Below are positions 17,329 to 25,920 of a stretch of 37,643 bases of DNA, one piece after another (the stretch's first letter is position 1; each line of letters begins with the position of its first letter). Position numbers and translations under genes: made by a program. This stretch comes from Pseudomonadota bacterium. Lineage in GTDB: Bacteria; Desulfobacterota; Desulfobulbia; Desulfobulbales; Desulfocapsaceae. The stretch covers positions 1-37,643 of the forward strand of contig JAHIUA010000059.1 in assembly GCA_018817385.1 (NCBI GenBank). The letters run 5' to 3'. Below the pieces are notes generated by a model. The model made no database searches and was not told where the DNA came from. It saw nothing but the letters and a program-made list of their open reading frames with translations.

Positions 17329-17601
17329 TCAGTTCACAGAACCCTTGAGTACCTGACCAGGACTGAATTTAACCACCTTTTTAGCCTTAATCTGGATTTC
17401 CTCTCCAGTTTGGGGATTCCTGCCTACCCTGGCAGCCCTTTCCTTCACCGAGAAAGAACCAAACCCGATCAAGGCAACACGATCACCCTGCTTCAACCCC
17501 CTTTGAATAGTATTAGTCATAGAATCAACCGCCCGAAGCGCTGCAGCCTGACTGATCTTCGCATCCTTTGCCACTTCTTCAACAAGTTCCTTCTTTGTCA
17601 T
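17329..17601 (-). CDS. HU-family DNA-binding protein
   Basis: A 90-residue protein, the usual HU/IHF length. It starts MTKKELVEE and contains the family core GFGSFSVKER and the DNA-binding arm GRNPQTGEEI. The start at 17601 is preferred over one at 17679 because it gives the canonical N-terminus and has GGAG upstream. HU bends and compacts DNA and assists replication initiation and site-specific recombination. It is the last minus-strand gene before the restriction operon and lies 126 bp after the YdjM-like gene. It may help the neighbouring recombinase or the plasmid origin; a plasmid-borne stealth or nucleoid role is also possible. Confidence 0.95.
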   Translation of the reverse strand: MTKKELVEEVAKDAKISQAAALRAVDSMTNTIQRGLKQGDRVALIGFGSFSVKERAARVGRNPQTGEEIQIKAKKVVKFSPGQVLKGSVN

Positions 17602-17727
17602 GCTCTTATCTCTCCAAAATCTTAAAATTACCAGCCGGAGCATACACCCTGGCCCTCTTAACAGCTTCGCCCTTCTCACCCTGGAAAAAGATCATCTCAA
17701 TAACCCTTTCTCCCAGGGGGGCGAATA

Positions 17728-18591
17728 TTACAAAAGACTCTCCAGTTCGATCTTGTCGCCCAAAATCTGGCCCCAGACCACTTCTCCCTCTTGTGCTATA
17801 TGCCATTTTTTTCCATCCATGAAGTAGACATCTTTTTCAGTCTCAGCCCATCCTTTGAGCTGGACCAGTTCCCAGGTTGGTTTGTTTTTGTAAGGTTTCA
17901 ACCTTGCGTTCAAAAACTTCCCGTCCTCGGGTATATGGACAAGCTTATCTTTTCCTCGCATCGCCAGGCCGGTTTGACCCTCTGTGCCGATAATCAGCCA
18001 TTCCACTTCCTCAATTTCTCCGGTGTTCCAGCGAAACTTCCCTTTCACCTTGCATTTCGTCAGGCCCATGGAGATAAATTCTTCCACCATAATCTTAGGT
18101 GCGCCGGTGACATGGCCGATCATGGCCCGGATCCCGCCCACGGCTCCCATATATCCGCCACCCCAGGCGATCATACCGAAACAAATGAGCACTATTATTT
18201 CGTGTGAAGATCCGCTTTTGATTCTCCAGGAGCGCCGGAACACAACAAATAACTTCTGTGACCAGGGCGACAGGGCCCGGACTCCGGAAACTGTCCCGCA
18301 GTCGGCCAGAATATGTAAAATAGCACCAGCTCCAAGAAAAAATGCCGGACGCCAGAAATACCCGGCCAAACAAACCAGGATCCAGAGCCAGAACGAATGG
18401 AACGCCCCGCGATGTCCCAGCCAGCGGTTCAGCGGGATCGAGATGGGAAAGAAAACACGCCCTATAAATGACTGCGGGTGATCCAGGTCCGGGAGTATCG
18501 CCCCTGCAGCGATCAGACCCAGATGCACTTTTGAGGCTCCGGCAACCATGCCTATTGAAAGAGCTATGGCAATGTGTGTCGGGCCGGTCAT
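17728..18591 (-). CDS. YdjM-like membrane metal-dependent hydrolase with C-terminal extension
   Basis: A 287-residue protein. The first 160 residues match the DUF457/YdjM pattern: membrane segments interleaved with HIAIA near the start, LPDLDHP, HRGAFHS and HILADCGT, which provide His and Asp ligands for a metal site. In Escherichia coli YdjM is an SOS-regulated inner-membrane protein of unclear role. The last 120 residues form an extra soluble domain, rich in Lys, Gly and Trp, not part of the standard family. Its ATG overlaps the ATPase stop (ATGA), so it belongs to the same operon. The extension and the neighbouring ATPase suggest a shared membrane complex, which is inference. Confidence 0.75.
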   Translation of the reverse strand: MTGPTHIAIALSIGMVAGASKVHLGLIAAGAILPDLDHPQSFIGRVFFPISIPLNRWLGHRGAFHSFWLWILVCLAGYFWRPAFFLGAGAILHILADCGTVSGVRALSPWSQKLFVVFRRSWRIKSGSSHEIIVLICFGMIAWGGGYMGAVGGIRAMIGHVTGAPKIMVEEFISMGLTKCKVKGKFRWNTGEIEEVEWLIIGTEGQTGLAMRGKDKLVHIPEDGKFLNARLKPYKNKPTWELVQLKGWAETEKDVYFMDGKKWHIAQEGEVVWGQILGDKIELESLL

Positions 18592-19409
18592 CGTCGTGGT
18601 GCCTCCATCCCCCTGAACAGATAAAACCTGACTATCAAACCTACGCCCATCCCCAATCCACCCAGCATGTACAAAGAAGTGGACTCAAGGCCAATGGCAA
18701 CATATCGGGTTATCATGACACCGGCCAGGCAAATCAGGATCAGCGGGGAGAGGTCTATCTCCTCCCCGCTCACCTTTCTTGCTTCCGGGGTCACCTCACC
18801 CCTCAAGGCGTGGAACAGTTGACCAGGTATCCCTCTGGAGGCGTGGACAGCCTCACCTATTGGAGTCCGTGACTCCAGGACAGGAGCTGCAGCTATGGCG
18901 ATCCTGTTCATGACATCTGTAGGTAACGGTTTTACCTGGATTGCAGGGAGTCCCCACAGGAGCCGCTTGAGTTCTTCCTGGCGAAATGGCGGTACTCCGG
19001 CGGCTATTATTCTCACACGATCCCGGAACAACTTTAATCTTCGGAGTTTGGTGGGGGTCACTTTCTGGATATCGTCCACGATTAACCATTTATCAGTCTC
19101 CTTCAGAAGTGCCCGTTCCATCCATGCCACTTGCCATTTTGTCTTGCCTCTGGTTGCCCCTTCATCGTCCCTGACCTCCACCTCCCAATCCAGGCACATC
19201 TGGACCAGCATTTCCTTGACGGTCCACTCTGCACTGATAGTAGCGACATTTTTCTTCAGGAACGCACTGATCCATTCCAGAATAGCGGTTTTTCCTGCAC
19301 CATGGGTACCGGTAAGGACAAACCCCCTACCCTCCTTGAGTCGTGGACGGACTTCCTCCGCCAGGAGCCGGTCTCGGCCCAGCAATTTTATCTGTTTCCA
19401 CATATCCAC
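18588..19409 (-). CDS. AAA ATPase with C-terminal membrane hairpin
   Basis: A 273-residue protein with Walker A GTHGAGKT (residues 34-41) and Walker B WLIVDDIQKV (about residue 110) in an ExeA/MobB-like AAA fold. After residue 220 come two hydrophobic stretches, LSPLILICLAGVMI and MLGGLGMGVGLIV, separated by a short turn, then a basic end. The ATPase should therefore sit on the cytoplasmic face of the inner membrane. The start may be GTG at 19409 or ATG at 19403; GGAG precedes both. It overlaps the TolC-like gene by 83 bp and the YdjM-like gene by 4 bp. Membrane-bound AAA ATPases of this size drive assembly or transport in secretion and filamentous-phage systems. No conventional secretion partner is nearby except the small exported protein upstream. 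Confidence 0.8.
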   Translation of the reverse strand: MDMWKQIKLLGRDRLLAEEVRPRLKEGRGFVLTGTHGAGKTAILEWISAFLKKNVATISAEWTVKEMLVQMCLDWEVEVRDDEGATRGKTKWQVAWMERALLKETDKWLIVDDIQKVTPTKLRRLKLFRDRVRIIAAGVPPFRQEELKRLLWGLPAIQVKPLPTDVMNRIAIAAAPVLESRTPIGEAVHASRGIPGQLFHALRGEVTPEARKVSGEEIDLSPLILICLAGVMITRYVAIGLESTSLYMLGGLGMGVGLIVRFYLFRGMEAPRR

Positions 19410-19896
19410 AGTTCTCCAGAATCATCATAATTTTTCGTGCCGCGCTGTTCCGCTTTGCCCTGGCCTTCTCAATTTCCTTCATAAGATTGTAATAGGCCGT
19501 GATCCCCTGTGCACCACTGTCTATCATTACTTTCTTGAGCAAGTCCTTCTCTTCTGAAAGTGCTGCATAAGAAGCGCTTTGTTCTTCAAAATCAGCATAC
19601 AGCTCGGCAATATGTTCGATTTCTTTGTTTGTCGATTCCTGCCGGGAGAGCCGTTCTTTTCTGGAATAAAGCGGTACCGTTAAAACGGCATTGCCGAAAG
19701 CCCCATCAACCGGGCCATTCTCGTAATACCGGGTTTCATACCCTCCGGAAACTGTCACCTCAACATCCCAGCCGTCATAACAATTTTTCATGGTCGATTT
19801 TGCCATATGCCACTCAGGAATTGTCGGCTTTTCCGGCTCTGCGGCCATCACCGAACCGTGGAAGGCAATCAAAAGACATACGATTGTTTTTCTCAA
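19327..19896 (-). CDS. Exported short protein resembling a half TolC-type outer membrane factor
   Basis: A 189-residue protein with a signal peptide (MRKTIVCLLIAFHGSVMAAE, cleavage near residue 19). A segment then reads VTVSGGYETRYYENG and VLTVPLYSRKER, a beta-strand pair followed by a long heptad-rich helix pair. That is the order seen in one half of TolC-like outer membrane factors, which are normally over 400 residues with two such halves. The C-terminus is low complexity (Pro, Gly, Ser). It could be a minimal, trimer- or hexamer-forming periplasmic tube, or only a coiled-coil periplasmic protein. It overlaps the recombinase stop (ATGA) and the ATPase start, so it is part of a coupled operon. 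Confidence 0.7.
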   Translation of the reverse strand: MRKTIVCLLIAFHGSVMAAEPEKPTIPEWHMAKSTMKNCYDGWDVEVTVSGGYETRYYENGPVDGAFGNAVLTVPLYSRKERLSRQESTNKEIEHIAELYADFEEQSASYAALSEEKDLLKKVMIDSGAQGITAYYNLMKEIEKARAKRNSAARKIMMILENCGYVETDKIAGPRPAPGGGSPSTTQGG

Positions 19897-20924
19897 TGTT
19901 CCACTCCCAGTCTTGCTGTAATATCGTTTGGCAAAGCTACATTGGCATAGATCATAGTGGTGTCCAGTTTACTATGTCCGAGCAACACTTTGATTTCTTC
20001 CAATGGATAGCCCTTTCTTCTTAATTCACTGGCAAATGTGTGTCTCAGGCTGTGAGGTTTCCTGATCTCCATTTTTCTAAGTTCAGACCAGATCAGTTGC
20101 CGGCCTTTCTTCCAGGGTTTCCTGTATGTGTCGTAGCTAAGAGATTCAATTAACCAGGCAGGAGCTGGGATCAGTCTTTCTTTGTCTCCTTTCCCGATTA
20201 CCCGTATTGTTTTGCCTGGTGCCGGAGTAGCGGTCTGTATCTCGGAGATCCGCAGGCCACAACATCCCATAAGCCCAATCCAAACCCCTCTTCTGTCTCC
20301 AGCTCGCACCAGGTCCACAGCACACCTGGACAAATCCATAAATTCATCCGTCCCTCTGTCCTTTGGTATCCTGCTCGGTGTCTTTGGCAATATGACCTGG
20401 CTCACTTCAGCATGCAGCCGTCCGGAACCTTCCCTGAGTTGCCATTTAGCAAAAGAACGGATTGCCGCTATTTTCCGCCTGGCCGTGGAAGGATGTACCT
20501 TGTGAAGTATCCCTTCCATGTTCTGGAGGGTGATAGTTGAAAGAGTATTTTGCTTATTCCACCAGAGCAGATCCCATCTGTATTCCTGGATGGTTCTTTC
20601 TGCCTTCCCGGTCGCCGATAAATAAATAAGATATGGCTCCGGGATCGCCCATTCATCAGGAATCATTTGCTCCGGGGGTGAGACAGGCTCCTTAAACTCG
20701 TCAAGTGGTGGTTCTGGTTCAATAAATTCTGGCTCTTCCCTTATAAAATCAGGCTGGTATCCAACAGATTCCCTTCTGCTTTCAGTAAATTCCTTTTTGA
20801 TATCAGGGGTTTCCTCTATAGTGCCGCAAATATCAGTCACCACTCCGTCAATGATGCCAAACTCAGCCTGATTTTCATTTTTTTTACCAAATAGCTGTTT
20901 GGTAATTCTTCTGAATCCCTTCAT
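19893..20924 (-). CDS. Tyrosine recombinase (XerC/D-like integrase) with acidic N-terminal extension
   Basis: A 343-residue recombinase with all catalytic positions: Arg in CGLRISE, Lys in GKGDKERL, His-x-x-Arg in HSLRHTF, His in LLGHSKLD and the nucleophile Tyr in TTMIYANV. A core-binding domain precedes it (about residues 90-180). The first 90 residues are an acidic, proline-rich extension that standard Xer proteins lack and may contact a partner. GGAGG lies before the ATG. It is the first gene of a four-gene overlapping operon. It may integrate the element into a chromosome, resolve plasmid multimers or act on the hairpin modules; no attachment site was identified. Confidence 0.9.
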   Translation of the reverse strand: MKGFRRITKQLFGKKNENQAEFGIIDGVVTDICGTIEETPDIKKEFTESRRESVGYQPDFIREEPEFIEPEPPLDEFKEPVSPPEQMIPDEWAIPEPYLIYLSATGKAERTIQEYRWDLLWWNKQNTLSTITLQNMEGILHKVHPSTARRKIAAIRSFAKWQLREGSGRLHAEVSQVILPKTPSRIPKDRGTDEFMDLSRCAVDLVRAGDRRGVWIGLMGCCGLRISEIQTATPAPGKTIRVIGKGDKERLIPAPAWLIESLSYDTYRKPWKKGRQLIWSELRKMEIRKPHSLRHTFASELRRKGYPLEEIKVLLGHSKLDTTMIYANVALPNDITARLGVEH

Positions 20925-21105
20925 ATTCGCCTCCAGACACCCTATTTATAGGAAGAAAAAAAATTTTCTGAATTTATCTCACACAAATCATATAAATCTC
21001 AGAAATCATTCTTGCCCCACAAATCATAAAGAATAGACTCCACAACTCGTTATAAGAGTGGTGATATCGCTTCTTTTTAGAATTTGTGAAGGCATCTTCT
21101 TTACC

Positions 21106-21418
21106 TGCACCCTTGCACCCCGATACTATACAACTGAAACAGCGTTGTTTTATCGTGGTGCAACTGAAACCACCCCTTGGAGCTTGCACCACTGCTGCAC
21201 CACCGATGCACCCGGACCTGCACCCCGGTTGCACCCTCCTTAACCCTTTAAAATAAAAAATATTTATAAAGAAAGTGGTGCAAGGGTCATAGGTTCTGAG
21301 AAAATGCTCCATGAATTTCCCCTCTTGTTTAATGGGAGTAAATACACCCGAATCTGGTGCCGAATCTGTATTGTTCAACTTGCAGCTGCACCCTGGACTT
21401 GCCCCCCTCATCTGCACC
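21106..21418. repeat. TGCACC repeat array with AT-rich tract, possible second origin
   Basis: TGCACC occurs nine times on the + strand (21106, 21114, 21185, 21196, 21207, 21219, 21230, 21387, 21413), and its complement GGTGCA twice (21157, 21277). Five copies are spaced 11, 11, 12 and 11 bp, one helical turn apart, so bound proteins would line up on one face. An AT-rich segment (21247-21274) lies directly next to the core cluster and could be a DNA-unwinding element. The array lies 100-415 bp beyond the 3' end of the primase gene. Iterons plus an AT-rich tract beside a primase-helicase gene resemble the origins of P4-type satellites. No gene is supported in 20925-21520. Confidence 0.65.
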
Positions 21419-21520
21419 ATTACTCCCCCATCACCCTTCTTGAACATATCACAAACATTATGCGACATTGCATAACAAAATGAAAAAACAGGGACAGCAC
21501 CAGCCCGGCACCCGTCCCTG

Positions 21521-24499
21521 CTATCTGATAAGACGGTGTCTGAATTTAAGATATCTTTGACCCCTGATAACCTTATAGTAGGTTCCATTTTCCTCCTTGG
21601 TTATCAGTTCCCAGCCTCCTTTAACTAAGAGCTTGCGATCATTTTTTAGCCGTGAACCGAAAATAGCCGCTGAGGAATAGAGGTTGGAAAGCCCGTTGTT
21701 CTTGCAAAAACGGGTGAAGGCATAGGTCAAATCTTTGCTGGTGGCCTCAAACTCTATAAAGGCCTCTGTGTGTTCCTTGTTTTCATCGATGAATTTAGGA
21801 AGCGTCCTGGTTATTGATATGCCGTATTCCGGGTGAGTATAACAATACACTTCTTCGTCATACCCATATACACTTTGGAGCCGGAGTTCCTGTTCGTTCA
21901 TCCGGAGCCGGTACTCGCGGATCAGGCCGTCAAGCAGCTTCAAAATGTCATTGGAGCTGACTTCATGTTCTTTGGCTAACTGATCCTGTGTTACTATCCA
22001 GGAGTGCCAGATATCAGGTGCCTTTAAGTGCTGTTTGACATCCCAATATTTCAGCATTTTATCTAAAATCAGCATCATTAAAGCCAGGTAAGCATTCATT
22101 CTGTCCTTGCTATGACCTCTATGATCGATATTCAGGGCTGTAATATAGGCTTTTCTTCTTTCCAGGTCGGGAAGGATCTCTTTTTGAATCAATTTGAGCA
22201 GTCCGGAAATAATCAAATCACGTTTTTTAAGGATCTGCCGGGTCACTTCATCATCAATAAAACCTTCATTATGATATTGTTTGGCAAAGCTGATCTCAAG
22301 TGTCCTGTTTATGAGCTCGGATTTCACAAAAGGCTCGATGGCCGTCACCATGACCAGGGCTTTTGGACTTTCCTCGGTAACTCCGGATTCTGTACCGCCC
22401 TTCCTTTTGACCTTGCTTCCCCTGGTCGCCACCAGAAGCAGAAATTTGAGCATTTCGTTCTTGATATCCTGATTTTCCAGGTTATCAATCACCAGCATTG
22501 GATTCTTGCTGGCATCTGCATAGGCACCGGCAACGGATATTTCTCCCAGGTGCTCATCACCATATAAAAGATACTCGAGGAGCCTGGCCGCTGTGGTTTT
22601 TCCGGAGGCGGTTTCACCTGCAGCTTTCAGGAGTGGGGCCACATGAGGTGAAAAGTCAGAAACAAAGGTGGAAATAAACCAGCAAAGCAAAAGATATTTC
22701 TGTGTGGTTTCGCAGGAGAGATTATCGAAAAGAAGCTTCCGCAGTTCGGAAACAGCCTCTTCGATGGGGGTTTCCGGCAGGTAATTGAAAGGTTTTATTT
22801 TAGTGGAACTCTGCAGAAGGATGTTATCCTGATTCAATCCATTCTGGATCTCTTCAACACCAGCAGGTGTTATTTTTATTATGATATTGTTGGAGCTATT
22901 GAGGTTGATATAGACAGTATCGGTGCTGCGATCCGTGTGCAGCCATCCACCCAGGTCGATTTTCCGGCCGGAATTGTACCCCTCTGAGGCAAGAGACTCC
23001 CAGACAGACCGTCCAGGCTGTTCCGTTGGGAGTAACCCTGTTTTTCTCTTAATAAGGGCATTAAAAGGGCGGTTGGTGGAAACCTCATAGATATTGTGGC
23101 GCCACATGAGATACACTTTGTCATCATCATCCCTGAAAAAGCGACCACCACCGCTGAAATGATCGTGGATCAGGTCGGCAATGGTATTCGGGTTTGCATC
23201 CCGTTTGCTATTCAGATTTTCCAGGTATTCCGTGATCCGCTGACGAAGGCCTCCCCCGGATTCTAATTCCTGATGGATTGATTTTTGATTAAGGCCGAGC
23301 TCTTCAAGTTTCTCGATGTATATTTGCTGGTCCAGCTGCGGCCGCTGGCTGATCTTCTGGAAGAGATCCAATTCTTTTAAATGCTCAACCTTGTCTTCCA
23401 GGGTGGGTTTTGCTTCTGCCTGGAGGATTTCCCAGGTGAGATAATCAACTGCTTCTATCCGGAGCTGACATATTGCGTTCCGGCGCTTGTCTCTGGGCAG
23501 GTGCTGCAGGTATTCGTCCGGATCGTTGAAATTTCCAGGATAAACAAAGATACGGATATTAACCCCCGGCAAGCTTTCGGATATTTTCCGGATATAGCCA
23601 TACCCTTTTACATAATGCTTTGAGTGGTCAAAGTCGTTGTCCATCCAGAGGTAGAGATGTTTTTTACTCTTGCAATGGGCCGCCAGACTCTTTATCTGTT
23701 CCTCGGATATCTGGCCGCTCATACCTATGACCTGCCGCACCCCCGAATCGAGAACAGAAAGGGTGTCGTTCTCCCCTTCGACCAGAATCAATTCATCATA
23801 TTTGAAAAGAGCATCCTGGTTATAGAACCGCCATTTTTTGTGCCGCTGGGTTGCCGGGAGCTGGTAGGAAGGTCTTTTTTTCTCAGGATCTTTGATTGTA
23901 AAATGGAGGGCTCGGCCATTCTCGAAATGAGGGAAGATTGCCAGCCCTTTTCCGAAAAAATCATAATGACGACCGGGCGTCTTTTTGTCTTCCCGGGCCA
24001 GACCGGATCCCACTATTTCATCTATCGAAAATCCCTGCCCCTGCAGGTGTGAGAACAAATTGCCGTCAGACCAGCCCACCTTCATGAGTTCCAGAGTAGT
24101 CATGGAATGGCCACGCTGATCCACCAGGTAATTATTGGCACCATTGGTCAGCATGTGGTGGTGGTAATATTCTGCAGCGGTCAGTAAAATCTTGTCGTTT
24201 TTACTGAATTGTACGGTTTGTTTATGCTGGGTAAGGGAATGGCCAGTAATATCCGCGGCCCGTTGGAGGGCCTCACGTTCTGTAACACCATGATATTTAG
24301 CGAGAAAGTCAAAGACATCGCCACCGGTGTCACATTGAAAACACTTGTACTGCTCTTTCTTCGTGTTTATACTGAAACAATCATGGCCGTCACAAAACGG
24401 ACATGACTCCAGATGGTTTTTTCCCATCTGGAGACCCGTTTCGGATGGAATGATCACTTTTAGATCAGCAGCCCGCTTGATCTCTTCAAAATCATTCAT
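21521..24499 (-). CDS. Large primase-Toprim-ATPase replication protein
   Basis: A 992-residue protein. It starts with a DnaG-type CHC2-like zinc finger (Cys33, Cys36, Cys53, Cys56), then a Toprim domain with VEGENDT (about residue 242) and WMDNDFD (about 285). The C-terminal half holds an ATPase with Walker A AGETASGKT (about 628), Walker B LVIDNLEN and a candidate arginine finger in INRTLEI. It thus combines RNA priming with a helicase-like motor, as in phage and satellite replication proteins. The start ATG follows GAGG. A strong hairpin sits just upstream and a small gene precedes it on the same strand. The TGCACC array near its 3' end may be its binding site. Confidence 0.85.
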   Translation of the reverse strand: MNDFEEIKRAADLKVIIPSETGLQMGKNHLESCPFCDGHDCFSINTKKEQYKCFQCDTGGDVFDFLAKYHGVTEREALQRAADITGHSLTQHKQTVQFSKNDKILLTAAEYYHHHMLTNGANNYLVDQRGHSMTTLELMKVGWSDGNLFSHLQGQGFSIDEIVGSGLAREDKKTPGRHYDFFGKGLAIFPHFENGRALHFTIKDPEKKRPSYQLPATQRHKKWRFYNQDALFKYDELILVEGENDTLSVLDSGVRQVIGMSGQISEEQIKSLAAHCKSKKHLYLWMDNDFDHSKHYVKGYGYIRKISESLPGVNIRIFVYPGNFNDPDEYLQHLPRDKRRNAICQLRIEAVDYLTWEILQAEAKPTLEDKVEHLKELDLFQKISQRPQLDQQIYIEKLEELGLNQKSIHQELESGGGLRQRITEYLENLNSKRDANPNTIADLIHDHFSGGGRFFRDDDDKVYLMWRHNIYEVSTNRPFNALIKRKTGLLPTEQPGRSVWESLASEGYNSGRKIDLGGWLHTDRSTDTVYINLNSSNNIIIKITPAGVEEIQNGLNQDNILLQSSTKIKPFNYLPETPIEEAVSELRKLLFDNLSCETTQKYLLLCWFISTFVSDFSPHVAPLLKAAGETASGKTTAARLLEYLLYGDEHLGEISVAGAYADASKNPMLVIDNLENQDIKNEMLKFLLLVATRGSKVKRKGGTESGVTEESPKALVMVTAIEPFVKSELINRTLEISFAKQYHNEGFIDDEVTRQILKKRDLIISGLLKLIQKEILPDLERRKAYITALNIDHRGHSKDRMNAYLALMMLILDKMLKYWDVKQHLKAPDIWHSWIVTQDQLAKEHEVSSNDILKLLDGLIREYRLRMNEQELRLQSVYGYDEEVYCYTHPEYGISITRTLPKFIDENKEHTEAFIEFEATSKDLTYAFTRFCKNNGLSNLYSSAAIFGSRLKNDRKLLVKGGWELITKEENGTYYKVIRGQRYLKFRHRLIR

Positions 24500-24511
24500 T
24501 CGAACAACCTC

Positions 24512-24543
24512 AGAGGGCCGGTTGTTCTAGCAACCGGCCCTCT
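24512..24543. promoter_or_regulatory. 13-bp perfect hairpin before the primase gene
   Basis: AGAGGGCCGGTTG pairs perfectly with CAACCGGCCCTCT around TTCTAG. The + strand reads into TTTTT, as in a terminator. On the minus strand, used by the flanking genes, it ends 2 bp before the GAGG ribosome binding site of the primase gene. It could be a terminator for antisense transcription or a structure limiting primase translation. Confidence 0.65.
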
Positions 24544-24545
24544 TT

Positions 24546-24806
24546 TTATTGCCGAAGGGTCAATCTCCCTCCGTAGTCGAAGCAATCAACATTGATTGCA
24601 TACCCTGTCCGGTTTTCCTTGATCCAAGCGAATAGATCTTTTATCTGTTTAAACTTAACGACCTTGTTACGACGGGTTGTTATTTCCTTCAGTCCCTGGG
24701 GAGTTCTTTCCAGAACCTTCCACCCTTCTTTCGGCCTCTCGGTTTCATTAAATTCCAGCCGTATAAAAAGTTCCCAAAAATTTGTCTGGGATGATGCCTG
24801 ACTCAT
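24546..24806 (-). CDS. Small basic protein upstream of primase
   Basis: An 86-residue protein with GGAG 10 bp before the ATG. It is mixed alpha/beta with an RRNKVVKFK basic patch and aromatic residues near both ends. I recognise no family. It is separated from the primase gene by 46 bp that contain the perfect hairpin, so the hairpin would set the ratio of the two products. Its position next to a replication protein suggests a loader, regulator or copy-control factor, without motif support. Confidence 0.65.
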   Translation of the reverse strand: MSQASSQTNFWELFIRLEFNETERPKEGWKVLERTPQGLKEITTRRNKVVKFKQIKDLFAWIKENRTGYAINVDCFDYGGRLTLRQ

Positions 24807-24920
24807 TAAAAATTCTCCAGTTTCATAAAAATGACTTCCAGTATCTTATATGTGGATGCCACTTTATTCAAACTTTTTCCTAACACAAAGGTACGGATTT
24901 AACAAGAATAAGATCAATCA

Positions 24921-25358
24921 TTACGAGTTGTTCTCAAGCTCACGGATAAATCCAAGGCAATTGCGGAGGGCTCCTCGAATCTTGAATAACTCGGAGGCAC
25001 TGATATTCTTAAATTGACTCGCCGTGATCAGCTCAGCCTCCTGAAGAATCTGTTTTGCCTCCGGGATCTGATACATTTCTTCGAGCTGGGCCACATCAAT
25101 TCCTTTCGGAAGACGTGCAGCCAGATCGGAATAATCCATGGCGGGCATATTTTCCTTTAACCAGGACTCCATCAATTCCCTCTCATCTATGCCGATGGCC
25201 AGAGCCAACTTACGGAGAGTTGCCGGTTTTGTATCCCGATCCCCTCTTTCCAGAAAACGCAAGTGCCCCTCGGAGATCCCTGCCACCTTTGCTACACCCC
25301 TTCGTGACAAATCGGCTTTTTCCCTTTCTTCCTGTAAAATCGTGCTGTAATGTCTCAT
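24921..25358 (-). CDS. XRE/Cro-C1 family transcriptional regulator
   Basis: A 145-residue protein with an N-terminal helix-turn-helix of the XRE type (about residues 6-60): LSRRGVAKVAGISEGHLRFLERGDRDTKP, split across the two recognition helices, followed by the family's LALAIGI helix. The C-terminal 80 residues are helical and may mediate dimerisation; no peptidase (LexA/CI-type) motif is seen. It precedes the small gene and primase on the same strand, with 114 bp between, and diverges from the thermonuclease gene. It probably controls the replication operon or its own promoter in the divergent region at 25359-25415. Confidence 0.85.
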   Translation of the reverse strand: MRHYSTILQEEREKADLSRRGVAKVAGISEGHLRFLERGDRDTKPATLRKLALAIGIDERELMESWLKENMPAMDYSDLAARLPKGIDVAQLEEMYQIPEAKQILQEAELITASQFKNISASELFKIRGALRNCLGFIRELENNS

Positions 25359-25415
25359 TTAAGCCCCTTCTTGATGGTTTTCAAAAACATCTATACTAAA
25401 ATGGTAACACAATAT

Positions 25416-25910
25416 ATGCGTACAGTAAAGTTTGTTTGTTTTCTATTAGCCTTCGTTTTTCTGCCAATAAGCGTTAACGGGGCAAAAAATGATCACACTT
25501 ATGGTAGTTTTAAAGGTGTACATTATGTGAAAAACTACGATGGGGATACTATCACCGTAAACATTCCAGGAGTTCATTCTATCATAGGTAGCGACATGAT
25601 GATCCGGATCAGGGGAATAGATACTCCAGAAATGAAAGCAGGATGTCCGGCTGAACTGGAAAAAGCTCGACAGGCTAAAAAAATGGTTCGCTCTCTGCTC
25701 AAATCAGCAAAACAGATAAATTTACACAAGGCTGGCCGGGGAAAATATTTCCGGATTATTGCCGACGTGGAATTTGATGGGAAAGACCTGGGGGCCATCC
25801 TGGTGAAGAATGGTCTGGCTGTTGATGGATACAACGGGGGAAAGAAGACTCATGATTGGTGTGCTGAACCTGAATCTTTTGAAAAGAAAATGCTGAGATG
25901 GGTTAACTGA
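25416..25910 (+). CDS. Secreted staphylococcal-nuclease-like thermonuclease
   Basis: A 164-residue protein with a signal peptide (MRTVKFVCFLLAFVFL, cleavage near residue 24) and an SNase domain. YDGDTITV, RIRGIDTPE and the later YFRIIADV strand carry the calcium-binding Asp residues and active-site Arg/Glu positions. The enzyme should degrade DNA or RNA outside the cytoplasm. An upstream ATG at 25401 is also in frame; neither has a good ribosome binding site, and 25416 gives the more typical signal-peptide start. Plasmid-borne SNases are common in Proteobacteria and may help remove incoming DNA or supply nutrients. It diverges from the XRE regulator. Confidence 0.85.
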   Translation: MRTVKFVCFLLAFVFLPISVNGAKNDHTYGSFKGVHYVKNYDGDTITVNIPGVHSIIGSDMMIRIRGIDTPEMKAGCPAELEKARQAKKMVRSLLKSAKQINLHKAGRGKYFRIIADVEFDGKDLGAILVKNGLAVDGYNGGKKTHDWCAEPESFEKKMLRWVN

Positions 25911-25920
25911 CTATATTACA

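Noticed and set aside
20974-21588. Minus-strand open frame of about 200 codons across the TGCACC array
   Set aside because: Its cysteine-rich translation comes from the repeats, it overlaps the primase C-terminus, and no family or start site supports it.
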